Shown: positions 1-23,118 of the stretch, piece by piece
Position numbering within the stretch: position 1 is the stretch's first letter
Layout: every line of letters begins with the position of its first letter
From: Tubiluchus corallicola
Lineage: Eukaryota; Priapulida; Priapulimorpha; Priapulimorphida; Tubiluchidae
Direction of reading: 5' to 3'
Length of the DNA stretch: 64,000 nt
Assembly (NCBI GenBank): GCA_030141605.1
Contig: JAQGDQ010000195.1
Span: forward strand, 344,616-408,615
The notes under the pieces: generated by a model
Databases searched by the model: none
What the model was told of the DNA's origin: nothing
What the model saw: the letters and a program-made list of their open reading frames with translations, nothing else
Translations under genes and position numbers: made by a program

Positions 1-540
1 TTGTTGTTTGTTCTTGTTGTTTCGTTGTTGTTGTTTGTTGTTGTTGTTTGTTCTTGTTGTTTCGTTGTTGTTGTTTTGTTCTTGTTACTGCTACTGCTGC
101 TGTTGTTGTTGCTTTGTTGTTGCTGCTGCTGCTGCTGCTGTTGTTGTTGTTGTTGTTGTTTCTGCTGCTGCTGATGTTGTTGTTGTTGTTATTGCTGCTG
201 CTGCAGCTTATTGTTGCTACCGTTGCTGTTGTTGTTGTTGTCGTTGTCCACAGTGATGTTATTGTTGTTGCTGCTGCAGTTGCAGTTGTTGCTGCTGTTG
301 TTGTCGTTGTGTTGTTGTTGTTGTTGTCGTTGTGTTGTTGTTGTTGTTGTCGCAGCCGCTGCTGCTTTTGCTACCCACTGTTGTCACTGTTGCTGTTATT
401 ATTGTTTTTGTTGTTTGTTGTTGCTGTTGCTGTTGCTGTTGCTGCTGTTGTCGTGGGTTGTTGTTGTTGTTGTCGTCGTCGTCGTCGTTGCTGCTGCTTT
501 TGTTGCCCACTGTTGTCACTGTTGCTGTTATCGGCGTCTT
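1..540. repeat. (TTG)n/(CTG)n trinucleotide tract
   Basis: Almost pure GTT and GCT triplets with rare TCG and TTA interruptions. All reading frames are open because the period is three, giving runs of Leu, Val, Cys or Ala on one strand and Gln or Asn on the other. These are not genes. The tract continues off the left edge of the window. Confidence 0.95.
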
Positions 541-586
541 CTTTATAAGAAATTCAGGTGCTCTAGTACGAATATACTATACACAT

Positions 587-643
587 GTATGTGTGTGCGT
601 GTGTGTGCGCGCGTGCGTGCGTGCGTGCGTGTGTGTGTGTGTA
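587..643. repeat. (GT)n microsatellite with GC interruptions
   Basis: Alternating purine-pyrimidine tract of GT with several GC steps. This kind of sequence can adopt Z-DNA, which is an inference. No gene lies between here and the first cyclase exon at 1250; the roughly 600 bases between show nothing recognisable. Confidence 0.9.
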
Positions 644-1249
644 TATTCGTACATTCATCTTTTGTGTCATCCACCCAAGTATATAAGTGTACTGTTATTC
701 TCATATTGAGGTATAACACTTAATTACTGTGAGTTTCTTCAAGTAAAGCGCCTGGCTTCACTTACACCTGTCTAATCAGCACTTCTATTGCATTGAAACG
801 TCAGAAGAGGCTGCTAGATTGCTCACTGAACCAGCTACGAGGTGACTCCTCGTCTCTAGTTTCATTCTACTTACTCTTACTACAGTCAGGTGTCACGTTC
901 GCAGCTTCTCTATTGCAGATGAGTAATTTTACGTTATGGCACACATTCAACTTTATCTGTATCAACTCTGCGCTCAAATTGTTGGGAGCATGGCGCCTGC
1001 AATGCCAGTTGAACGTGAGCGGTTGAACATAACACAATCATTATTTAGTCTAGTTTGAACTTTATTTATTTTAGTTTATTTCCAATACAGACTGCGTTTG
1101 ATACAGGTATCTCCAATTCTTATTTCAGTTTAGAAAATGGCTTCCCAACGATCTCTTGCGACTTAACCTTGATAAATTAGCGTGCTTAAATTTTGTTTAT
1201 GGATAGGAAACCAGAACTAATTCATTTCAGACATTTTTGTTAACAATAG

Positions 1250-12242
<10,993 letters not shown>

Positions 12243-13655
12243 AGTGCCGCTCAAGTGTGAAGTAGTTGAAAATTTCGTATCACCAGCTGCAACTGTATTG
12301 AAAACAGCTAAAACTCATATCAGTTTGTACAGTGTGATGTAAAGAAAAATTGAAAATGTCCTTCACGATTGTGGCAGAACAAGAACCTAGTGACCATCAA
12401 CAGCAATCTTCCTTGAGATGTTAATGCATTACGACATGAGAAATGACCAACAGCAGCAATTCTTTCAGCAGTCATCATCCATTCACTAACTGAACTTGAT
12501 GCTGCTTAACTCTCATAGTTACTCATCTATTTTTTTCAAGTAAATTACTAGCATCACTTTGGCGCCTCAGTAAACTTCAATGCCACGTGTACATCATTTA
12601 GCGTCAACATTGCAAGCCATTCGTATCTGTATTTAAAGTTTAAAATGTTTTATATCATGTATAGCGCTTTATTATATGTAACACACATTACTTTCAATGT
12701 TGTATACGAAACTGTGCTTGACGTGTATCATAATTATACAGACAATGATATTATTATCATTAACATAAAGGTAAATCATTATACAGGCACTCACAGCATT
12801 GTAACAATACTGTCAAAACTCAAAGTGTGAAAAAACATGTCTCCACCAAACACTTCAACTGCAGCCTGCGGTCATCTTCTGTGAGAGACTACACAAACGA
12901 AGAACCAGTTTTATAGGTAGAGCCTACAGTACAGAAATTCTCTAATTATGTATTAACAAGGAAGCCATATATGTAAAAGGGGCTGATCTGTAGAGAGGGA
13001 TACAGTAAAAGTATAGTTACGTGTTTGTGAACAAATTTAAGGGAATTGAACTACTTTGCACATTAAGAGAAAACTTGTTAAGGCTTGCTAGGTCTGATGA
13101 TGCATTACATTTTGACTTCCTTGTAAATACATTAGTGAATTTCTGTACTGTAGGTTTTGCCTATGCAACCGGTTGTTTGTTTGTTCAACCCATGGGTTTC
13201 CCAACCAAGGCGTCGCGTGGGGTGGCGGGCTAGTCCAAAAACTATTATTAAAAAATACTCTTTTCATGAAAAAGTATGTAAGTAGGTCTTGTTTCCTCAG
13301 TCTCTCATTACATCATTTTGTTCTGGACAGTGAAACTGGGTTTTCCCACTCTAAATGCGGTATATCAGTGCTTGATTTTCCAGGAAAATGAAAATGCACG
13401 TTGTTCTGTACAATGTACACCATTCGAAAGTGCGTCGCTGTTTTTCATTTTACGTCGGATTTCCTTGGATATCTTATTGCATTGCATTACTGGTAGCTGA
13501 GAAACAGGTGCAATCATCACATTAATGAATTAATGAAACAATCACTCATTGTACAAAAATTTGTTGAATAGTAAGTTAAAATTAATAAATGCGAATGATA
13601 ATGACGTTTAATAGTATAACATGTGATTATGTTCTTCGTGAGGTCGCGATATGAT
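12243..13655. other. 3' flank of the cyclase gene, no gene seen
   Basis: AT-rich sequence that must contain the cyclase 3' untranslated region. Short frames of up to 72 codons are present but show no family resemblance or splice context. I could not place a polyadenylation signal with confidence; an AATAAA at about 13583 is far from the stop. Confidence 0.6.
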
Positions 13656-14030
13656 GCAGGGTTCTGGAAAGGGGTCACCGTCAACAAAAGTTTGGGAACC
13701 GCTGGTGTAACTCATCTTTGAAGAAGACTGCGGGGTTCTGGAAAGGGGTCACCGTCAACAAAAGTTTGGGAACCGCTGGTGTAACTCATCTTTGAAGATG
13801 ACTGCAGGGTTCTGGAAAGGGGTCACTGTCAACAAAAGTTTGGGAACCGCTGGTGTAACTCATCTTTGAAGATGACTGCGGGGTTCTGGAAAGGGATCAC
13901 CGTCAACAAAAGTTTGGGAACCACTGGTGTAACTCCTCATTGAAGATGACTGCAGGGTTCTGGAAAGGGGTCACCGTCAACAAAAGTTTGGGAACCACTG
14001 GTGTAACTCATCATTGAAGATGACTGCAGG
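13656..14030. repeat. 74-bp tandem repeat, five copies
   Basis: Copies start at about 13659, 13733, 13807, 13881 and 13955 with only a few differences. Each contains GGGTTCTGGAAAGGGGTCAC and TTTGGGAACCGCTGG. It lies between the convergent 3' ends of the cyclase and SSRP1 genes. Confidence 0.95.
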
Positions 14031-14167
14031 CTGCAATTGAAACTTTTGGAAACATATTTTTTTAACATTTTATAGCTAAAAGTTTTAACAAAACTTGTTT
14101 TTTTTAGAAATCATTATTACTATAAGCATTAGTACTGACGATAGTGCAGTACATATCGTGAATAAGA

Positions 14168-15062
14168 CAGGTGCGAAATGAGTACATGGGGCTAGTTGTG
14201 TGCACCTGTCTGTTCATGTGTCTGTGATATGAGAGAGGGAAGGTGCGTTCACCTGTCTGTTTCTGTGAGAGTGTAGGTGCGTGCACCTGTCTGTTCATGT
14301 GTCTGTGATGTGTGAGAGGTGCGTGCACCTGTCTGTTCATGTGTCTGTGATGTGTGAGAGGTGTGTGCACCTGTCTGTTCATGTCTGTGATGTGTGAGAG
14401 GTGCATGCACCTGTCTATGTGTCTGTGATTTGTGAGAGGTATGTGCACCTGTCTGTGATGTTTGAGAGTGTAGGTGCATGCACCTGTCTGTTCATGTGCC
14501 TGTGATGAGTGAGAGAAGGTGCGTGCACCTGTCTGTTCATGTGTCTGTGATGTGAGAGTGTAGGTGCATGCACCTGTCTGTGATGTGTGAGAGGATATGC
14601 GCGTGCACCTGTCTGTTCGTGTCTGTCATGTGTGAGTGTAGGTGCATGCACCTGTCTGTTCATGTCTGTGCTGTGGGAGAGGCAAGGTGCATGCACCTGT
14701 CTGTGATATGTGAGAGGATATGCGCGTGCACCTGTCTGTTCGTGTCTGTCATGTGTGAGTGTAGGTGCATGCACCTGTCTGTTCATGTCTGTGCTGTGGG
14801 AGAGGCAAGGTGCATGCACCTGTCTGTGATATGTGAGAGGGTTAGGTAGCATGTGCGAGTGTAGGTGTGTGCACCTGTCTGTTCATGATGTCTGTGATGT
14901 GTGAGAGGTGCGTGCACCTGTCTGTTCATGTGTCTGTGCTGTGGGAGAGGAAAGGCGCATGCACCTGTCTGTGATCTGAGAGGGTTAGGCTGCATGCACC
15001 TGTCTGTTCATGCCTGTGATATGTGAAAGGGTGCACCTGTCTGTTCATATGTCTGTGATATG
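14168..15062. repeat. Minisatellite of about 38 bp centred on the palindrome AGGTGCATGCACCT
   Basis: Some two dozen variable-length units built from GTGCACCTGTCTGTTCATG and TCTGTGATGTGTGAGAG. Many units carry the perfect 14-bp palindrome AGGTGCATGCACCT or shorter forms, each with CACCTG or CAGGTG E-box cores. Longer units are themselves repeated: 14569-14700 is almost copied at 14690-14820. Open frames in it are by-products. Confidence 0.95.
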
Positions 15063-15512
15063 CTACGAATGTCCAACAATAATAATAACAATAATGATGT
15101 GCAACGAATGAACCTGTTCAAAATTTTTATTTCGACATGACCTATTTATAAATTACAACATCACCGACACTTGTACTGAAATGTTGTCAACTTTACAACG
15201 AGAAGCCAATTTATCAGAATAATAAAGTACACAGTGTGATAACTGCTGGAAATTTGAGAATCGAATGAGTAATTATAATATTCGTTCATGATTCGTTTAA
15301 CATGAAATTTACATGATTGAAAGGAAACAGATCTCTATGCATCATTTTTACATTTGTAATTACAGAAATATCTTGGCAAGTTCCATTAAGACCAATAGGT
15401 AGCGGGAAAAAGCTCAACGAAAGTCAACATTTCAAATTGACACCTTAACGCACTTGTGACAAAATAACATAAACAACATCTCAGTAGTTTAAAAACAGAC
15501 TGTTCGTTCAGT

Positions 15513-18500
15513 TTAATCGGACTCCTCACCAGATGGCTCTGCACCAGATGATGCTGCTGGCGAGCTAGCAGCTGCCTCTTCATCATCAGATTTCTAAAAA
15601 ACGAATGACTTTATTTAGGAGATAGACCAGGTATAGGCATTTTGTACAGAAGATGCTACATTTGGAATAAACACTCATGATAAGAAATACACAATGTTTC
15701 TTCTGACTGATTAAGACACTTAATATCCATTTTATATAGATGTGTTACACAAATGTCAGTGCAAGTCCTGCAGATACTTAAGCAGTAAGTACCGTATTTT
15801 CCCGTGTATAAGAGACCCTTGTGTATAAGAGACCCCTTCAATTTTTAGGCAAAAATTCTGGAAAAAAGTTTTTTCAGACGGACATTTTTAGAGGGTAGAG
15901 TACAACTTTTTTCAACTCAGTGCGGTACTGAAAACAAAATAAAACCAGTTAATGTGTTGTAGAAAAAGAGTACTGGTATATATTAAAGTGCGTACCTGCA
16001 AACCTGTAACAGGAAAAGAGAAAACGAGGAGATAATGCCTGTGTCACGATGCTTGTATTGCTTACAACCGCTTCATAGTCGAACGCGACACGCAAAACAG
16101 TTGTAGAGCACTTATTTCTTTAAAATCATTAGTGTCACAATTTATGCATCTTATTGAAAAGACTTACTCCCATGTATAAGAGACCCCCTATTTTTAAAGT
16201 GAAAATTCTGAGCAAAAAAGGGTCTCTTATACACGGGAAAATACGGTAAGAAACTGCTTAAAATGTAGAAACAAGCCAATTAACTAAATTGAATTTTGAA
16301 ATTGCGTTTATTAATTATTATAAAAAATAAAGCAATGACAGCTAGTAGGGGTGTTGCAAGGCTGTTATGTACACTGTTATAATGCCAGCCAAGATAAAGT
16401 ACAATGATTTGTTTCTGAAAAACAGCCATAACATTGTAAAAACAAGAACTTCTGAATAGAAAAACAATTATGATGTTTAAATTAAGATTTAGGTTTCATA
16501 GCAAGTTACTGTATGAAAGTGAATGTTGAGGTTTTGAGTAAGGAACATCCATTTTAAGAATACAAGAGTTGTGTAACTAAGCTTCAGTACTGAACTGATG
16601 TAAATTTAACGTCTGTAAAACCTGCTTGACTCCAGGTCAAGTTATAAGCACCAGCTATTTATAGTCTTAATTATGAAGTAATGTGGCGTTGGGACCGGGC
16701 GTGGGTCATCTGGCTGCATATTTCTCTTATCAGGAAGCAGCAGTATTTGACAAGATTTGCTGCTCCATGTTACGTAAAAGGTTTGCAAGGTACCACCACA
16801 GAACTACACCTGCACTGTTAATGCAGCAAAAATATACCATATATAACACAGTTTATTGGTGTAGGTATAATAATAGTAATAATAGTGTAGGTATGACTTA
16901 TTAAAATTAACTAGGAAACAAAATAGAGGTTACACAGCAGAATGGCTTTCATATTTAATGAAAGTTGTCTTACCGCCAACCCCGCTGTAGCGCCATATTT
17001 AGTAATGATGTCCCAGACCTGGCGTTATAATGAAATCTGACTGTGGTATTGAATAGCATGAACTGGGGAGTACTGTAATTTCTTAGTACCTACCGACAAG
17101 CCACACTAAAGTGCTGGACTAAAGTTTAGGCTTGAAACTGCATTTTTTACATGTGTAAACCAGAATCTGCATTGCTTACACGTGTAAACCAGAATCTGCC
17201 CAAATTTCCTTGCCCCAAGATAAAAAAACAGGAAAATTCTCATCAACCAGGTTACAACAAACAAACAAACCTTTGCCTGTGTTTTAGGTTTCAATGGCTT
17301 ATCGTCCTCGTCCGTCTCACTGGAGGAACTAGAGCTGGAAGAGATGTACTCTTTGCTCTTGTAGACGCCCTCTTTTGTGGGTGTCTTTACCGGACTACTC
17401 TTCGGCTTTTTCGGCTTCCTAAGCAGAATGACATTTTGCAAGTGGTAAAACATTACTGAATTGCAGATAATTATATGTAAGCTTGCATAGCAAAATTAGT
17501 CCATAAGTCAACTAAGCTTTTCTAATTATTCACACATCCTGAATCTCCATTTCATGAGGATCATTTTGATACCAAGTTCATCACTCTATGTTATTTCTAA
17601 GCTGAGATAATCCACGTTGAAGTTGAAGTGCAGGTTGCACACTGAAAAACATAATCTTGAGAAAATCGCTGTTAAAGTCAGCCATTGTTTTTTGTTGCGT
17701 CTCTACCGTAGAAATGTTGGGTGCTACGGACTTTGTAAGAGCACATTGAAGTTATGTCTAAATCCAGTAGATAGCTCTTCCTGACGAAAAAACTCTAAGC
17801 AAAATGGTTGCTTCCACCAGCTACAATCGGAGGTTGAAATTACAAGTTTTTTGCAATCGCAGTACTAATTTCAAACTAGAAAAGTGGGTACAGGTTTCAG
17901 AAATTAAATTTTTAGTATTTTTTAAACATTTTCTTGATAATTTAATGTTAGAATATAAAAGTCGAATATATTTAGTGTTTGTTTTTATAAAAAACAAAAA
18001 ATTGACATTTGACCAGATTTGTGGTACATTCTACTTTGAAACATAATAACATAGTTTTAACTATGCCGACGTATGGATGGTTTTGGTTTGCAAGCACTTA
18101 TAAAGAATTTGTGATTGTGTGATTCAGTGGCTCGTAGCTAAAATTAGTGGGGGTGCTGCAAAATTAAAAATTTTTAGCCATTTTTAAATAATGTGTAAAA
18201 CGAAACAAACTTATGTAATTTGATTGTAATTTTAAACAAACAAACTAATTTATACAAAAGCCTATAAACTCCTAAACAAAAAATATCGTTTTCTTACGAA
18301 TAGCTTAAATTGTCGCTGTTCAAGAATATGCCGATACACGGCTTTTAAACACGTGACAACTGACAACACATGCTGCATTGAGCGACAGTACTCTTTCAAC
18401 TTAAAGTACAGCGTCTTATCTCAGACATTTACGCATGACCGCATGCGCACAGCAACCAAACACCAAGCAAACAGTACTTCCCTCACGGGTTGCGGTTCCG

Positions 18501-21500
18501 CACAAGTATAAAGAAAGAACTAAAGAAAAAAGGCTTATTATATTGAATATTATCAATAATAATGAGTGAAAACAGGGGGTGCTGCAGTACCACAGTACCT
18601 ATACAAGAGTCGTCACTTTATGATTGCTTTATCAATGGCAGATAAGTTATAACCGATAGACTTTAGATATGTTAATAGACAGTAAGCTATAAAATCACGC
18701 GACATCAACAGTGGCAAAAAACATCAATTAATATACTAGCTGTCTTATTGCACGTTCACACTTGTGAGTTTTCTCAATAAGGTTAACTCGCCACACAACT
18801 TGCAAGTGTGTTCAGACTACAGAGTAAAACTTGTTGTGAGTTACTCTCTGACAGTAAATGCGAGCTGACACTCGCTTCTCTATTCACAGCAAAAAGTGTT
18901 GAGAGTAACTCGCCAAGGCATTCACACTAGACAGTAACTAACAGGAAATCCACTCGCATCAACTGTCGAAGAGTTTGCAAAAACTCACTAAGTAACTCAC
19001 AAGTGGGTTCAGACTAGATAGCATATTTGCTGCGAGTTACTCTCTGACAGTAAGCGCGATGTGACACTTCCTTCTCTATTCACTGCACAGAAGTGTCGAG
19101 AGTAACTTGTCGAGGTGTTCACACTGGACAGTAACTCAGTTCACAGAGTCTGCAATAACTTGTCAACAGTAACTCCCAAAACAGTTCACACTTGTGAGTC
19201 ACATGTCAGAGAGAAAACTCGCGACAGAAATCTTCCTAGTATGAATGCACCATTAGCAATTTCTAGCAAAACGAGGCAATGAATTCTAACACCAAAAAGT
19301 TACAATAACTTGCATAGAAAATCTACAGTGATGTAAATACGTTTAAAGTAATCAACTGCTTTGCCATTGTCACAGTTCTAAAATTGTATATACTCTACAA
19401 TTCTATATATAAATTGTATATAAAATTGTATATCACTCATACTTCGGTTTGGCCTCCGGTGTCGGCGGAGGTCCTTCTTCTTTCAGTTTCTGTTTATAAG
19501 CGGCCATCTTCTCTTCGTATTCCTTTTTGGCTTCTTTAGACTTCTCTTCCCACTCCTAGAAAACCACGTAAGTAACAGTGAAAGTATCAGTACAATTATT
19601 GTGCGCCCTCCCTCCACAACGCAAGAGCTAAGACCACGGAGATCTGGAATCATATCATTTTAGGGTGTTAGGGCGTATAGAGCACTTAAAGAAAAAGATC
19701 AAGTCTTCTCGGAACTCACGTTTATTTCAATTTTCGCAAAAAATGCTAGAACGATTTAGTAAAAAAACTGTGATAATCGCGCCGTGCAATTAGTAAAATC
19801 ACTTTAATGTTGAAATCATTTCATGCTTGGGCACTCGTATTTTGAATGCTCATTTTTTCACCAATGATGTCATTTTAAACCCCATTTTTCCACCAATGAT
19901 GTCACTTTTAAACCCCATTTTTCCACCAATGATGTCATTTTAAGCCCCATTTTCCACCAATGATGTCATTTTAGTCCCAATTTTTCCACCAATGACGTCA
20001 TTTTAAACCCCATTTTTCCACCAATGATGGCGCTCATCGGCTGAAGAAAAGCAGCAACTGTCAATTTCTGTCAAAAGTATAAAGAGTTTCTACGACTCTT
20101 GGAAGGGCATAGATGGCTCTTTAGAAAGAGCAAGAACAGGGCTACGCGATGATGTGGGCTATATTTAAGAACAGGTCCGCCAAGAGGAGTGACGATGAGT
20201 TAATTAGATGTTCTATTTTTGGCAATTTTTGCTTGCAAAACTGCTGATGCAAAGCCATTGTTCTGACGTCATCCATTATATTCTGCTTATAACTTCAATT
20301 CAGTAAAAGCTGCTGCTACTGGCTTTGGATTATAAATGAGGACTGTGTAAGATGTTCGTGTATTATTGATTATAAGTGTATTTATAAGCAAATTGTTTTG
20401 CGGGGCCTTTGCTAGTATTATATTATATATTCATAGCTGCCATTTATTGATTTTTTTCATGAAACCACCTAGTTTGATAATCTTTTACAATGTTAACTAG
20501 TAATAATCGCATAGCAAATCATTGTGACTCACAGTTTTATCTTCTACGGATTTCCACATCTCTCCCGCTTTCTTGGAGATCTCGGTGATAGAGATTCCGG
20601 GATTTTCCTCCTTGATTTGCTCTCTGTGTTCGTTCAACCACAGGAAATACGCCGACTGCGGTCGCTTCGGCGCGTTGGGATCCTTATTCCTCTTCTTCTT
20701 ATGTTTTCTATGTCCGCCCTCCTTCTACAAAAAACACGTATATCAAAAACCTGAGCTGATGACGGAAATATGAGTTCTATGTATTCAGTACAATTTCTGG
20801 TTTTTCACTGCAGCGTCTAATGTATATGAAATTGTTAGATGAATTGGTCTAAGAATCTTTTGCTTGCTTGCATAGCAAAATCGTCTATAAGTCGGCAATT
20901 AAGTTTTTCTCATTATTCACACATCCTGAATCTCCATTTCATGAGGATCATTTTAGTACCAAGTTCATTGAAGTTGAGGTGCAGGCTGCACACTGAAAAA
21001 CATAACCTTGAGAAAATCAATGTTAAATTCAGCCATTGTTTTTTGTCGCGTTTCTACAAAACACTTAGGAACCGTACAAACGTTGGTTGCTACGGACTTT
21101 GCAAGAACACATTGAAGTTATGTTTAAATCAAGTAGATGGCTCTTCCTGATGAAGATCTGAGTTTGGAAAGAGAAAAAACTCGAAGCAAAATGACTGCTT
21201 CCAGGACCTATTATTGGCATTTGAAAGTTTTTTACAATTGCAGTACTAGTTTCTAGCCAGAAAAGTGGGTATGGGGTTATAAAATTAATTTTTTAATGTT
21301 TTTTTAAACATTTTCTTTGAACCACCAATAACCAATTTTGGTGCGTTCTACTGTTGAAGCATCATAACTGTACAACATTTAAACTCCAGAACATCAAATG
21401 TTTAACATGCAGCAATTGTCGTTTTATCTGTAATAATAAATTACAGCAATAAGTTTTCAATGAAAAACATAAGTTTGATAAAGGTACATTACTAAATTAG

Positions 21501-23078
21501 CTAACGTGATTATCGTCTATAATTGTACAAAACAAATGACAGCGAGATTGTTCTAATAGCATGAAGCAGTTCAATAAACATAATTAGACACTTACATGTG
21601 GTCTCCCACTTATAACTTGCAAGAAAAAACAATAAGAGAAATCAACTACAACATTCAAATCGTATCAATTGAATTGCATGTCAGGTAATGTCTACCTGGC
21701 CAACTACCTGGTCACATGACTGATGACAGTTAAAGGGGCAAGACCAAATTTAACAGGCAAGACCAAATTTTAACGTAGTTTTAACTATGCCAACTTACAG
21801 ACAGTTTTGGTTTACAAGCACGCTTTTGTTAATTGCACCGTTTGTTATAGTTTTCTTTACTACATTTTCACTTTACTGCAGAAAGGTGGGGCAAAACTAG
21901 AAACAACTAATAGGAAACTCCGTTATACAACGTTTTGTACTTTCAAATAGTAAAAACGGCTTTAAAATTAATGACGGCGTCTACTGTGAGCAGTTCTAAA
22001 CAGAGTTCACTGTTTTTTTCATTCTTTGCCAATTTTTTACAGACCAAAATGGAAAAATTCTACCATCTTTCAAAACATATTGAGTAATACATAGTGAACC
22101 TTCAAAAATTCTATATATGTATACAATTATTATAGGCTATTATCTATATATTAATTTCGGAGCGGTGGGTGTAGTTGGCGTATTTAGAATTCGCGAGAGG
22201 GCCACGGCATCCTGTAACGGGCGTTTTCCCGGACCCAACTCGCGATTATTTTCGAAATTTTGACCAAACAGCTTGTTGAAAAAACATTATAGTGGTGCCT
22301 GGCGGGACTCTGGAAAAGACATATATAGCTCTTTCGAAAGAGGAAGAACAGGACTACATGATGATGTGAGCTATATTTTAGGACACATCCACCAAGAGAG
22401 TGACGGCGAGTTAATTAGATGTTCTATTTTTGGCAATTTCCGCTTGGAAAACTGCTGACGCAAAGCCATTGTTCTGACATCATCCATTATACTCTGCCTA
22501 TAACGTTAATTCAGTAAAAGCTGCTATTGGCTTTGCGTTAGGAAAATAAACAAACACTAGGTACGATGTTTGCGTATTTTTTGTTATGAGTGTATTTATA
22601 AGCATTTTTGCGGGGCCTTTGCTAGTTATTATTGTAATTTTTTTACTTTTAACTCGCACTAGTATAAGTATAAGAATGATAGAGACCAGGATAATTAAGT
22701 ACAAGCAACCTACCACTGTTTTAGCCTTTTTAGGCTTGCTATGTTCCTCTTTATGCTTTCTCTTTTTCTTGGAAGCGCTCGCATCAGAGCCAGACCCACT
22801 TTCATACTCTCCTTCGTCGGAGGAAGTCGTTGGAGGATTGGAGTCGTACTCCTCTGCGACTGATCCGCCGCTTGCCTTATCCGGATCAAAATCTTCATCT
22901 GTACAAAAAAACTATGGCAGAAATGAAACCAAACACTTAGAATTTTTTTGGATCCGGCATAAAATGTAGGATCACTAAAGATTGGTTACACCATTGTTGT
23001 TGTTGTTGTCGTTGACCACAGTGATGTTGTTGTTGCTGCTGTTGTTGTTGTTGTTGTTGTTGCTGTTACTGTTGTTGC

Positions 23079-23118
<40 letters not shown>

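Noticed and set aside
8-548. Poly-Leu, poly-Val and poly-Gln frames
   Set aside because: Triplet repeat artefacts with no flanking coding signal.
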